64,000 bases of DNA from Actinacidiphila rubida. Lineage in GTDB: Bacteria > Actinomycetota > Actinomycetes > Streptomycetales > Streptomycetaceae. Shown piece by piece: positions 18,839 through 27,559 of this stretch. The DNA lies in assembly GCF_900110255.1 (NCBI RefSeq), contig NZ_FODD01000002.1, positions 124,001-188,000 of the forward strand. The letters are read 5' to 3'. Each line of letters begins with the position of its first letter. Position 1 is the stretch's first letter. The notes beneath the pieces were generated by a model. That model saw nothing but the letters and a program-made list of their open reading frames with translations. It searched no databases and was not told the DNA's origin. A program made the translations under genes and the position numbers.

Positions 18839-19140
18839 TTCATATCCGCCGAGTGACCCGGCCGGCCACGCCGCGGCGCGCTGACGGCGCTGACGGCGCT
18901 GACGGCGGGGCTCGGCCGGTCCCTGGTCGCGCCGGCGACGGACGGCAGAGCCCAGGCAGGTATGCCACGACGGCGGTGAGCGCGCGGCCGCGTCCGGCCG
19001 CGGGACCGACGGTCGTCCGGAGGGCAGGGCAGAGTCCGGGGTGCCCGTCAACCAGGGCAAGGCCGGTCGGGACGGGTCGGACACCGTCGGTGCGGCCGGA
19101 TTCAGCGGCCGGGCTCAACGGCCGGGCTCAACGGCCGGGC

Positions 19141-21678
19141 TCAACGGGCCGGCGCCTCCCCGGCGAGGAACACGCAGTCGAGTTCGGCGAAGGCGGTGCC
19201 CTTGCTGAGCGTGACGACGTTGTCCCCCGCCACGAGGGGCACGTCCACGAAGGCGACGTTCCACATGCCGTTGGCGCCCCAGCCGCCGGTCGAGGGGTAG
19301 CTCGCGGTGTACCCGCCGGCCGCGTTGACGGTCACCCCGTGGGTCGCCGGGCCGAGCCCGTTCGCGTAGCGGATGCCCAGCCGGTAGGTGGCGCCGCGGT
19401 CGGCGTGGACGGCCGTGAAACTCACCGAGCTGCCCGAGCCGTCGATCCCGCCGACGTATCCGCCGCCGGACGCGGCCACACCGCCGAGGACGATCCGTGC
19501 GCCCGTGACCACCGCTTCCTCGGCCTCGTAGCGGTGCGCACCCTCGGGTACGCCGGGAAGCTGGCCCCGCGCGCCGAGCAGTTCGAGGTCGGCGATGCCC
19601 ACGGCCGTGCCCTTCGCCGGCGCCATCACCAGCTGGAAGCGGGCCGCGCGCACCGGCGGGAAGAGCAGGCCGGTGGCGGTGTTCGGCAGCGGCCGGGCAT
19701 CACCGCCCGGCAGGGTCCGGACGTCGTACCACCTGCCGTCCTTCCAGTACTGGAGCCGATGCCGGATCGGGGCCCGCACCCCGGAGCCGTCGTCGTAGTA
19801 GTGCACCCGGGCAGCGCTGACGACGGCGTCGCCGGCCAGCTCGACGGTGTAGCGGGCGGCCGCACGGCCGTCGGGGACGGAGACCCAGCGGTTCACCGGA
19901 GCCGGGTCGAACCAGACGCGGCCGTCGTCGCCCTGCGCGGTGGTGCCGTCGCCCGTGGACGAGGCGGTGGCCAGGGGGAAGCCCTGTCCCACCGGGTTGT
20001 AGGCGTAGTTGGCGAGCGCCACGGGCCTGGCGACCGGCGATCGGGAGAGGTCGACGGTCGTGCCGTCCGGCGACCGGCCCGAGACGCGCAGTTCTCCGTC
20101 GATCCACACCGACAGGCCGGCACGGCCGAGCGGGTAGTGGGTTCCGTCGCGGTCGTAGACGACGCTGACACGACGCCCGTGATAGGTCACGTTCTGCAGC
20201 GCGAAGTAGTCCCAGTCCCCGGGGATCAACGGCCGTACGCGCAGGGTGTCGCCGGACGAGGGCCGCAGGCCCAGCAGGCCCGAGATGACGAGGTCGGCGA
20301 ACGTGGAGTGGTTGTAGTGCTCGCTGCGGTCGGGGAAGTCGGCGATCCACTGCCCGGTATCGGGGTTCAGGTTCTCCGCGACGTACGGGCGGCCGTCCTT
20401 GCGCTGCTGGGCCGCGTACTGGTGGAGGAGCGCGACGTAGTCGGCGCTGCCGATCGCGGTCTGCGGGCGGTCGTCGAGGAGGTTGGCAAGGCCGGTGAGG
20501 ACCTGGCTGGTCTGGAACGGCCATGAGGGCCCGTTCCATTCGCACTCGCCGGGGGACGCCCCGGGCGTGCGGTGCTGGACGAGGTAGTACGGCGAGGTGG
20601 GGTAGATCGTGCGCAGCCCGTGGGTCCCGGCGAACTTGCCGGGGTCGGTCAGGTTGCGCCAGGAACCGTCGAAGCGGGCGTCGGGGAGGCCGACGGACCA
20701 CGGCACGTACCCGGCCAGTTCGGGTCCGCTGGCGAAGTCGAAGTACCGGTCCGGGTACTGCGGGCCGAACCGGTCGGTGAACTGCTGGAACTCCGCGTTC
20801 CACAACGAGTCCTGCACCCGGGTGGCGAGCCGGGCGGCGCGCTGCGTGTAGTCCGCCGCGGTGGCGTCGTCCCCGGCGAGCGCCGCGACCCGGCCGATCG
20901 CTCGCATCTGGGCGAACAGGTAGCTGTTGAGGGTGGGGCGGAAGGCCTGTCCGCCCCAGCCGTCCCCGACGTCCAGTCCGGTGGTGGTGAACTCCGTCGC
21001 GTCGTTGACCGGGACGATCCAGTACAGGCCCTTGGACTCGTCGAACTGCGGGTCCCAGGCATCGAGATCGGCCTTGAGCGCGTCCAGGTGGGACAGCGGC
21101 ACGCGCGCGTCCCCGCTCACTTCGTAGTCGGCCCAGACCGCGTCGCCGATCCAGCTGCTGTACTGGTGGAGGTTGCCCCCGCCGCCCAGCCACCAGTTCA
21201 GGTAGTCCTCGACGTACGTGCGGTCGCGCAGCCACCGGGCCTCGCGGAGGTGGTGCCCGCACGCGGCGTTGATCGTGCCGTTCGGCCCCTCCCAGGACAC
21301 CGACGGCATGAATTCGGTGATGAGCCGTCCGCTCGTGGTGCTGCGCAGATGCTTGGTGAACGCCGCCCACCGGTAGTAGTAGGTGTCCGCGATGACCTGG
21401 TCGGGGATGTCGATGAACGGGATGTTCTCCGCGAACCACGCATGGTCGCTGCCGTAATGCGTGCGGGCCAACTCGGCGACGTCCAGAGGGGGCTGGTGAC
21501 CGGCGCCCGGTGCGGGCGGCCGCGTTCCCGGCGCTGCCCAGGCGTTGCCGGCCGAAAGCGGGCCGGACAGACCGGCGGTGACGCCCAGTGCGGCCACCGC
21601 TGTCAGCATCCGCCGCCTGTTGACGCCTCGCGGCCCCGTGGCGGGGACGTCTGCGTCCGACGGCGTCGACTCGGTCAT
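19141..21678 (-). CDS. Tat-exported glycoside hydrolase (MGH1/GH63-like) with C-terminal carbohydrate-binding domain
   Basis: 845 residues from ATG 21678, with GAGGAGG upstream; an ATG 33 bases earlier lacks one. A Tat signal ('NRRRMLTAVAALGVTAGL') is followed by an (alpha/alpha)6-barrel-type domain to about residue 500: 'DIPDQVIADTYYYRWAAF', 'WLGGGGNLHQYSSWIGDA', 'ECEWNGPSWPFQTSQVL' and 'FADLVISGLLGL'. This matches the mannosylglycerate hydrolase-like (MGH1/GH63 clan) group. A beta-rich domain follows, and the last 140 residues are CBM35/6-like ('YEAEEAVVTGARIV', 'VSFTAVHADRGATYRLGIRYANG'). Probably secreted and acting on a glycan; exact substrate unknown. A LacI-type operator-like site lies upstream. 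Confidence 0.82.
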   Translation of the reverse strand: MTESTPSDADVPATGPRGVNRRRMLTAVAALGVTAGLSGPLSAGNAWAAPGTRPPAPGAGHQPPLDVAELARTHYGSDHAWFAENIPFIDIPDQVIADTYYYRWAAFTKHLRSTTSGRLITEFMPSVSWEGPNGTINAACGHHLREARWLRDRTYVEDYLNWWLGGGGNLHQYSSWIGDAVWADYEVSGDARVPLSHLDALKADLDAWDPQFDESKGLYWIVPVNDATEFTTTGLDVGDGWGGQAFRPTLNSYLFAQMRAIGRVAALAGDDATAADYTQRAARLATRVQDSLWNAEFQQFTDRFGPQYPDRYFDFASGPELAGYVPWSVGLPDARFDGSWRNLTDPGKFAGTHGLRTIYPTSPYYLVQHRTPGASPGECEWNGPSWPFQTSQVLTGLANLLDDRPQTAIGSADYVALLHQYAAQQRKDGRPYVAENLNPDTGQWIADFPDRSEHYNHSTFADLVISGLLGLRPSSGDTLRVRPLIPGDWDYFALQNVTYHGRRVSVVYDRDGTHYPLGRAGLSVWIDGELRVSGRSPDGTTVDLSRSPVARPVALANYAYNPVGQGFPLATASSTGDGTTAQGDDGRVWFDPAPVNRWVSVPDGRAAARYTVELAGDAVVSAARVHYYDDGSGVRAPIRHRLQYWKDGRWYDVRTLPGGDARPLPNTATGLLFPPVRAARFQLVMAPAKGTAVGIADLELLGARGQLPGVPEGAHRYEAEEAVVTGARIVLGGVAASGGGYVGGIDGSGSSVSFTAVHADRGATYRLGIRYANGLGPATHGVTVNAAGGYTASYPSTGGWGANGMWNVAFVDVPLVAGDNVVTLSKGTAFAELDCVFLAGEAPAR

Positions 21679-22413
21679 GCCTGCCTCCTCATGCGGTGTG
21701 CACACGGGCATTGAGAGAAACGCGTTCCGGTCCCGGTCGCCTGACGCGGCGATCGTCCCGCCGTCCGCTCCGACGCGGTCGTCGACTGACCGTCAGGCCC
21801 ACCCTTACAACGTTGGAAATCCGATCTCGGCAAGTAGGAGAACACGACCCCGCGATCATGTCCACCCTTCGCGCAGGCATGGCCCGGCGAGGCGTCCCGC
21901 GGGTCCGGCCGCGCCTTCCGCGAGCGGGGCCGGCCGGGAACATCCCGCCGAGGCGATGCCGGGGTTCCGCACGGCGCCGGCCGTCATCGACGACCCGGCT
22001 GACGGGATGACGCCGGGCATCGCGGCGTACAGCCGGCCGGTGGCCGGTGCCAGGATCGGCGAGTGTCTCGGGCGCCTCGGCCGCGCACGTACGCGCGGGC
22101 GGCGGAGGCGTTCGGCGCGATCGGCGACGCGGAGGGCCGGACGCGGTGCCAGGCTGTGGCCGGAGGAACTCCCCGAGATCCGCGGGCACTTCGTGAGGGC
22201 GCACCCGCACCCCGAGGCCCCGCCACGGAGGTCCCGCCCCGGGGCTTCCCGAGGGGGCCGGGGCCCTCCCCACCGGTCCGCTCGCGGTCGACGAGCCCAC
22301 CCGCCGCGCTACTTCTGCGTGCTGTTCTTCCTGGCGCAGCCGCCCGCTCCGATCTTGACTGGGAACCCTCGGGGCAGCCGTGAGGGCCTGTCCCCTCCAG
22401 GTCAGGAGTGACC
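21679..22413. other. Long intergenic region upstream of the glycoside hydrolase
   Basis: About 735 bp without a supported gene. One plus-strand frame near 22063-22170 reads like half a TPR ('AAEAFGAIGDAEGRTRCQAVA') but decays into Arg/Pro readthrough, so at most a remnant. The region holds the LacI-type palindrome described separately. Confidence 0.35.
21805..21818. promoter_or_regulatory. LacI-type operator-like palindrome
   Basis: TTACAACGTTGGAA has one mismatch between 7-bp arms and a central CG, the shape of LacI/GalR-family operators. It stands 127 bp upstream of the glycoside hydrolase start. No LacI gene is in the window, so the regulator would be encoded elsewhere. Confidence 0.4.
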
Positions 22414-22521
22414 ATGGCAACCATCGGAACCCCGGGCAGCCACGCCGTCCACGTCTCCCGCCCGGCCGTCGTCGCGGCCGTCATCGCACAGGCGGCCCAG
22501 AGCGCCAACGGCGGGTCCTGA
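22414..22521 (+). CDS. Possible 35-residue small protein
   Basis: ATG 22414 is preceded by AGGAG five bases away and opens a 35-codon frame ending at TGA 22519. The peptide has a short polar start ('MATIGTPGSHAVHVS') and an Ala/Val helix ('PAVVAAVIAQAAQSANGGS'). The good ribosome site and non-Arg/Pro composition favour a real gene. The helix is too short and weak for a clear membrane anchor. It sits 148 bp upstream of the exported hydrolase. Function unknown. Confidence 0.35.
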   Translation: MATIGTPGSHAVHVSRPAVVAAVIAQAAQSANGGS

Positions 22522-22669
22522 CGGGAGAGCGGTCCGCTCTCGCCTACCGCTCCCCCACCCGCCGGACCCGCATCACCGTTCCCCCGGGCGCAGTTCGCAC
22601 CCACCCGCTCGCCCGGACATCTGCCGGGCGGGCGTTCTCCCGCACCGATCGACCGTGAAGGAATCCGCC

Positions 22670-23509
22670 ATGGGATATGACCTCACCCGCCGCCGCGTGC
22701 TCGCCACCGGCGCCGCCGTCGCCGGCACCGCCGCGCTGCTCGGACCGCTCGCCACGACCGCCTCGGCGTCGGCCAAGCCCTCGGGCGGCGGCACCCGGCC
22801 GACCATCGTGCTGGTGCACGGCGGATTCGCCGACGCCTCGTGCTGGAACGGCACCATCGAGCTTCTCCAGCACGCCGGTTACCCCACCGTCGCGCCCGCC
22901 AACCCCTTGCGCGGGCTGCCCACCGACGCCCCTTATCTGGCCAGCGTGCTCCGGTCGATCCAGGGACCGATCGTCCTGGTCGGCCACTCCTACGGCGGGG
23001 CCGTCATCACCAACGCCGCCGCCGGGATCCCGAACGTCGCGGCGCTGGTCTACATCGCGGCGTTCGTCCCCGACCAGGGCGAGCAACTGGGCGTCCTGAT
23101 CGGCACGTTCCCCGGCAGCATCATCCAGTCCGCGACGACGCCCGTCCCCTTCCCGAACGCCGACGGCACGACCGGGATCGACCTGTACCTGCGCGCCGAC
23201 GGGTTCCGGGCCGCGTTCGCCGCCGACCTGCCCGAGGCCACGACGCGGCTGATGCAGGCGACCCAACGGCCCTTCAGCGCTTCCTCGTTCACCGATGTCA
23301 CCACCGCGGCGGCCTGGCACACCATCCCGTCGTGGGGCCTGGTCGCGGGTGCCGACAAGGCCATCCCGCCGGCCCTGGAGCGCTACTTCTACCAGCGTGC
23401 GGGGGCCCGCGAGGTCGTCGAGATCGCCGGTGCGTCGCACGTCGCCATGATCAGCCACCCGGGCGCCGTCGCCGCCCTCGTCAAGAAGGCGGCAGTGGCG
23501 GTCGGTTGA
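22670..23509 (+). CDS. Tat-exported alpha/beta hydrolase (paralogue of the one at 17931)
   Basis: 279 residues from ATG 22670, with AAGGA nine bases upstream; the in-frame GTG at 22655 covers that ribosome site and is less likely. A twin-arginine signal ('LTRRRVLATGAAVAGTAALLG') precedes the hydrolase core: 'PTIVLVHGGFADASCW', 'LVGHSYGGAV', and a final His in 'VEIAGASHVAMISHP'. It matches the cytoplasmic hydrolase at 17931-18698 along its length ('ATQRP', 'IPSW', 'GIDLYLRADGF'). It probably hydrolyses an ester or lactone outside the cell. Its neighbour downstream is a convergent TetR gene. Confidence 0.87.
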   Translation: MGYDLTRRRVLATGAAVAGTAALLGPLATTASASAKPSGGGTRPTIVLVHGGFADASCWNGTIELLQHAGYPTVAPANPLRGLPTDAPYLASVLRSIQGPIVLVGHSYGGAVITNAAAGIPNVAALVYIAAFVPDQGEQLGVLIGTFPGSIIQSATTPVPFPNADGTTGIDLYLRADGFRAAFAADLPEATTRLMQATQRPFSASSFTDVTTAAAWHTIPSWGLVAGADKAIPPALERYFYQRAGAREVVEIAGASHVAMISHPGAVAALVKKAAVAVG

Positions 23510-23611
23510 CCTCCGCCCGGCGGACCGGCCCGCCGTGCTGCCCGGACCGTGTGAGCGGTCGCGGGTCAGCCGGCGGGCTGCCCGGCCGCCTGGCCCGGGT
23601 CGGGCCGCGGC

Positions 23612-24211
23612 TCAGTTCCGGCGCGGTTCGCACCCGCGCAGGGTCGCGGCGATCACGTCGTCGAGTCCGGACTCGATCACTTCGGGGGGCAGCGTGCCAC
23701 TGACCGCGAGGGTGGCGAAGCCGTGGAGCGCGGCGAAGACCGGGAGGGCGACGCGTTCGCACGGTCCTTCGCGCACGTCGCCGCGCCGCTGGCCGTCGAC
23801 GATTACCTCGAGGATCTGGTCCGCCCATCGCCCCGCGGCCCCGCCCAGGGCCTCCGACGCCTCCGGGCCGTGCTTGGCCGAGAACATGAGGTCGAGCAGC
23901 GCGGGGTTGCCGATGGCGAAGCCGACGTAGGCGCGGGCCGCTGCGTCCAGCCGGTCGGCGAACGACTCGCCGGCGCGCTCCTGGGAGGCGGCGATGTCCT
24001 GGGTGAGCCGTTCGAAGCCGCTCAGCGCGAGCGCGTCGAGGAGTGCCTGCTTGGTCCGGAAGTGGCGGCTGGGCGCGCCCGGGCTCACGTCGAGGTCGCG
24101 GGCGAGTTCCCGCAGGGACAGCGCCGCCGATCCTCGTTCGTGCAGCGTCCGCTCGGCTCGCGCCAGCAGCGCGGCCCGCAGGTCTCCGTGGTGGTAGGGG
24201 CGCGTCTTCAT
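23612..24211 (-). CDS. TetR/AcrR family regulator (WHG-domain type)
   Basis: 199 residues from ATG 24211. The N-terminal helix-turn-helix is 'ALSLRELARDLDVSPGAPSRHFRTKQALLDAL'; the start 'YHHGDLRAALLARAERTL' is typical of the TetR group with a WHG C-terminal domain. It is divergent from an SDR gene, with a 79-bp shared region full of 18-bp direct repeats, so it most likely represses that gene and itself. The ligand is probably the SDR substrate. Confidence 0.87.
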   Translation of the reverse strand: MKTRPYHHGDLRAALLARAERTLHERGSAALSLRELARDLDVSPGAPSRHFRTKQALLDALALSGFERLTQDIAASQERAGESFADRLDAAARAYVGFAIGNPALLDLMFSAKHGPEASEALGGAAGRWADQILEVIVDGQRRGDVREGPCERVALPVFAALHGFATLAVSGTLPPEVIESGLDDVIAATLRGCEPRRN

Positions 24212-24242
24212 GAGCTCAGCCTAGCCGGGTGTGAACAGCGAC

Positions 24243-24286
24243 TACATTGTGGTCATTGCCTACATTGTGATCAACGCATACATTGG
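24243..24286. promoter_or_regulatory. Three direct repeats with 18-bp period (operator-like)
   Basis: TACATTG recurs at 24243, 24261 and 24279, exactly 18 bp apart; the first two copies match over 12 of 13 bases. The array lies between the divergent TetR and SDR genes and runs into the SDR ribosome site (GGAG at 24284-24287), so a bound repressor would block both promoter and translation start. Confidence 0.6.
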
Positions 24287-24290
24287 AGCC

Positions 24291-25208
24291 ATGACGCAGA
24301 CCCCGAAGTCCCAGCCCTGGACCACCGACGACATCCCCGACCAGACCGGGCGCACCGCCGTGGTGACCGGCGCCAGCAGCGGACTCGGCCTCGCCACCGC
24401 GCGGACGCTCGCCTCCGCCGGAGCCCACGTGGTCCTCGCGGTGCGCGACACCACGCGCGGCGAGGAGGCCGCCCGATCCGTGAACGGCAGCGTGGAGGTG
24501 CGCCGGCTCGATCTCGCCGACCTCTCCTCCGTGCGCGAGTTCGCCGTCGGCTGGCGCGGCGGCCTGGACCTGCTCGTCAACAACGCCGGCGTCATGAACA
24601 TCCCCGAGGCCCGCACGAAGGACGGCTTCGAGATGCAGTTCGGCACCAACCACCTGGGCCACTTCGCCCTGACGAACCTGCTGCTGCCCCACATCGGCGA
24701 CCGCGTGGTGACCCTGTCGTCCGGCGCGCACCGGGCGCCGCGCACCCGCATCCGCTTCGGCAACACCGATCTGGCCGGCGAGTACCGCCCCACGGCCGCG
24801 TACAGCCAGTCCAAGCTCGCCAACCTGCTGTTCACGCTGGAGCTCCAGCGGCGCCTGACCGCGGCGGGTTCGCCGGTCCGCGCCCTGGCCGCGCACCCCG
24901 GCTGGGCCGCCACCAACCTCCAGGGGCACGACGCGAGTGCCGCACGGCGCGCCGTCATGCGCCTGGGCAACCGGTTCGTCGCCCAGGACAGCCTGGCCGG
25001 CGCCCTGCCCACCCTGTACGCGGCCGTCGAGGACCTGCCGGGCGGCAGCTACGCCGGGCCCGGCGGCAGGCTGGAGCTGCGGGGTGCCCCGACCCTGGTC
25101 GGCCGCTCGCGGGCGGCGGGCGACACGGCCGCCGCACGGCGCCTGTGGACCCTCTCCGAGGAGCTCACCGGCGTCGAGTTCCCCGCGTCCGCCGTGACGG
25201 CCCCGTGA
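24291..25208 (+). CDS. Short-chain dehydrogenase/reductase
   Basis: 305 residues from ATG 24291; the upstream in-frame start at 24231 would encode the repeat array and is rejected. NAD(P)-binding 'VVTGASSGLGLATAR', structural 'LLVNNAGVMN', and catalytic Ser (in 'VVTLSSGAHR') and 'YSQSKLANLL' Tyr/Lys are all present. Length and C-terminus place it with the retinol dehydrogenase/oxidoreductase-like SDRs of about 300 residues. It is regulated with the divergent TetR. Substrate unknown. Confidence 0.9.
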   Translation: MTQTPKSQPWTTDDIPDQTGRTAVVTGASSGLGLATARTLASAGAHVVLAVRDTTRGEEAARSVNGSVEVRRLDLADLSSVREFAVGWRGGLDLLVNNAGVMNIPEARTKDGFEMQFGTNHLGHFALTNLLLPHIGDRVVTLSSGAHRAPRTRIRFGNTDLAGEYRPTAAYSQSKLANLLFTLELQRRLTAAGSPVRALAAHPGWAATNLQGHDASAARRAVMRLGNRFVAQDSLAGALPTLYAAVEDLPGGSYAGPGGRLELRGAPTLVGRSRAAGDTAAARRLWTLSEELTGVEFPASAVTAP

Positions 25209-25262
25209 CCCCGACGGACCCGGACGACACCGCGCGGCCGCGGGGCGCGCCGGACACGCGCG

Positions 25263-26159
25263 TCAGCCGGCGGACTCCGCCGCCGCCTGCTCCTCCTTCA
25301 CTCCCGGCTGGTCGTCCCCGCCCTGCTCGCCGGTCCCGTCCCGCCCGTCGGTCCCGTCCGGCTGCCCGTTCCCGTCCCGCTGCTCCTTGAGGGACTGCCG
25401 GAACAGGATGACCCAGCCGATGGGCAGCAGCAGCGCGAAGAGCCACCACTGGATCGCGTACGGAAGGTGCACGCCCTTGCCGACGATCGCCGCGTCGCTC
25501 GTGGACGGGCCGGTGCTGTCCGGGCCGGCCACGGACTCCGCGCGGTACGCCGCGGAGAGGGCGGGCTTCGCCGAGACCAGTTCGACGTAGCCGCTCAGGA
25601 GCGGTTCCGCGAGATTCCCGGCCTGCTGGCCGCTGCTGATCAGCATGTACTGGCGCGGCGGCAGGCCGGAGACGTTGCGGATCCGGCTGAGTTTCGACGT
25701 CTCGTCGGGCTGCAGCCGCCCGGTGACCGTGAGCACACCCTGCGGGGTCTTCGGCACGACGGGGAAAGCCGCGCCGTCGGTGTTGTTCGGCGCGACCCAG
25801 CCGCGGTTGACCAGCACGGCCTTGCCGTCCTGGCCGATCAGCGGCGTGATCAGGAAGAACCCGATGTCGCCGTCGGCGTTGGTGCGGCGGCGCACGACGA
25901 ACTGGTGGGCCTCGTCGAAGCGGCCGGTCACCGTCACGGGCCGGTACCGGTCCTGCTCGGGCACGGGCGTGCCCGGGCGCGACAGGGTGCCCACCGGGAC
26001 CGGCGGCGCCTGGACGGCCAGCGAGATGCGGTGGTCGTTGCGCTTCGTCTCCTGGTAGCGGTGGAACTGCCACAACCCCAGCCGGTACATGATCAGTATC
26101 AGGGCGACGAAGACGAGCGTCAGCGCGACCCAGCGGCGGGTGAACAAGACACGAAGCAT
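25263..26159 (-). CDS. SURF1 family cytochrome oxidase biogenesis protein
   Basis: 298 residues from ATG 26159, where the family's N-terminus begins ('MLRVLFTRRWVALTLVFVAL'); a start at 26198 would add 13 unsupported residues. Two transmembrane helices flank an extracytoplasmic domain: helix 1 at residues 8-30 and helix 2 'WWLFALLLPIGWVILFRQ' near 230. Between them are 'WQFHRYQETKRND', 'RYRPVTVTGRFD' and 'LVNRGWV'. The C-terminal 45 residues are a polar Gly/Asp/Glu tail. SURF1 helps heme insertion into cytochrome c oxidase. It converges with the SDR gene. Confidence 0.92.
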   Translation of the reverse strand: MLRVLFTRRWVALTLVFVALILIMYRLGLWQFHRYQETKRNDHRISLAVQAPPVPVGTLSRPGTPVPEQDRYRPVTVTGRFDEAHQFVVRRRTNADGDIGFFLITPLIGQDGKAVLVNRGWVAPNNTDGAAFPVVPKTPQGVLTVTGRLQPDETSKLSRIRNVSGLPPRQYMLISSGQQAGNLAEPLLSGYVELVSAKPALSAAYRAESVAGPDSTGPSTSDAAIVGKGVHLPYAIQWWLFALLLPIGWVILFRQSLKEQRDGNGQPDGTDGRDGTGEQGGDDQPGVKEEQAAAESAG

Positions 26160-26251
26160 GATGGGGACGCTACCCCGGCCGGCTTCCGGCGCTGTCACGG
26201 GGCCGCACCATCAGGCACCGCGGAGGGTTCCGCCAGGGGTGCCCTCGCACG

Positions 26252-26291
26252 CCGGTCCCGGACGGGAACGGGCGTTCCTGTCCGGGACCGG
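26252..26291. terminator. Long hairpin between the SURF1 and glycosyltransferase genes
   Basis: Arms 26252-26270 and 26273-26291 pair over 19 positions with one G-T/U mismatch. A second hairpin, GCGCCCTGG with a 4-nt loop (26312-26333), lies 6 bases past the glycosyltransferase stop. Either or both could end minus-strand transcription. Confidence 0.55.
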
Positions 26292-26339
26292 GTGAACGGG
26301 GCGGGAGGCCGGCGCCCTGGGCGGCCAGGGCGCGGCGGG

Positions 26340-27482
26340 TCAGGCCAGGGCGGCCGCGAGCCGGTCGGCGACCTCGTGCGGCGAGGGCATGGCGGCGATC
26401 TGCGCGGCGACGGCCCGCGCGTTGTCCTGGTACTCGGTGTCCTTGAGGACCTCGGTGACCGCCTCGACCACGGCCTCCGGGCCCACCGGAGGCGGTACGG
26501 CCAGTCCGGCGCGGGCGCCCGCGACGGCGGCGGCCTGGAGGAACTGGTCGGCACCCTGCGGGACGACGACCATCGGCAGGCCGCGGGACAGGGCGCCGAG
26601 CGTGGTGCCCGCACCGCCGTGCGTGACCACCAGGTCGATGCCGTCGAGCAGCTCCGCGAGCGGGGTGAACCCGACGAAGGCGAGGTGATCGCCGTGCTCG
26701 CCCTGGTCGCCGAAGTCCGCGGCGGTCCCCGTCAGGCCGAGGGTGACGAGGAGGTCCGCCGTCGGCGCGAGGGCGTCGACGATCGGCCGCAGGACGTCGG
26801 GCGCGGTGAAGTGCGTCCCGAAGGAGAGCAGCACCTTGGGGCGCGGTCCGCCGCCGGTCGCCGCGCCGGTGGCCGGTGCGTCGGGCGTGTCCGGCCCGCG
26901 GTGGGCCTCGGGACGCATCGGGACGCGGCCCTGCGGCGGCTCCCAGCCGGGGTTCTGCAGGAGCTCGGGGCACGGGTCCAGGTACCAGGCGGGTCCGGGC
27001 ACGGTCAGCCCGCGCTCCTTGTAGCGCTGTTCGGCGACCGAGGTGAAGACGTCGGTGAACTGGGCGGGGATCAGGGGGCCGAACGCCAGCTTGGCGTACG
27101 GGACGTCGAGGGCGGCGGCGACGAGCGGGCCCACGTAGTCCGTCGCCTCGGCGACGATCAGGTCGGGAGCGAAGCCGCGCGCGGCGTCGAGCGCCGCGTC
27201 CGCGGTGAGGTCGATGCGGGTTCCGGCGAAGAACTCGGCCGCGGCCTCGGGGGTCGGTTCGGCAGCGGGGTCGACCCCGGTCCGGCGGGCCGCCTCCGCG
27301 AGCAGTTCGAAGGCCTCGGGGCCCGCGGCGAGCAGGGCGATGCGCTCGGCGGCGAGCATCGGCCCGAAGGAGGCGGAGGTGAGGACGGCCACCTCGTCGC
27401 CGCGGTCACGGAACGCCCGCGCGAGCGGCAGTTGGGGCAGGAGGTGACCATGCGCCGGTGTGCTGGAGAAGAGGATACGCAT
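26340..27482 (-). CDS. GT1-type (MGT-like) glycosyltransferase
   Basis: 380 residues from ATG 27482. N-terminal acceptor domain begins 'MRILFSSTPAHGHLLPQLPLA'; the C-terminal nucleotide-sugar domain has 'KVLLSFGTHF' and the donor motif 'VTHGGAGTTLGALSRGLPMVVVP', followed by 'GADQF'. This is the family of macrolide and natural-product glycosyltransferases with NDP-sugar donors. A TetR gene 78 bp upstream on the same strand and a palindrome at the start suggest inducible glycosylation of a toxic small molecule, for example an antibiotic. No biosynthetic cluster surrounds it. Confidence 0.88.
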   Translation of the reverse strand: MRILFSSTPAHGHLLPQLPLARAFRDRGDEVAVLTSASFGPMLAAERIALLAAGPEAFELLAEAARRTGVDPAAEPTPEAAAEFFAGTRIDLTADAALDAARGFAPDLIVAEATDYVGPLVAAALDVPYAKLAFGPLIPAQFTDVFTSVAEQRYKERGLTVPGPAWYLDPCPELLQNPGWEPPQGRVPMRPEAHRGPDTPDAPATGAATGGGPRPKVLLSFGTHFTAPDVLRPIVDALAPTADLLVTLGLTGTAADFGDQGEHGDHLAFVGFTPLAELLDGIDLVVTHGGAGTTLGALSRGLPMVVVPQGADQFLQAAAVAGARAGLAVPPPVGPEAVVEAVTEVLKDTEYQDNARAVAAQIAAMPSPHEVADRLAAALA

Positions 27483-27503
27483 GCGGGGAGTCTAGATCAT
27501 TGG

Positions 27504-27520
27504 ATGAAGTCACACTTCAT
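27504..27520. promoter_or_regulatory. TetR-type operator-like inverted repeat
   Basis: ATGAAGT-CAC-ACTTCAT has perfect 7-bp arms and lies 21 bases upstream of the glycosyltransferase start codon, in the 77-bp gap after the TetR gene. Its position overlaps the expected promoter or leader. Confidence 0.6.
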
Positions 27521-27559
27521 TGATAGCTGACATACTCGCCGCATGACACGTGTGCACTC

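Noticed and set aside
22063..22383. TPR-like stretch in a plus-strand frame
   Set aside because: Only about 20 residues look protein-like; the rest is Pro/Arg readthrough, with no ribosome site.
24231..24290. Upstream start for the SDR gene
   Set aside because: It would translate the 18-bp operator repeats into an odd Ile/Tyr-rich leader; ATG 24291 has GGAG and matches the family start.
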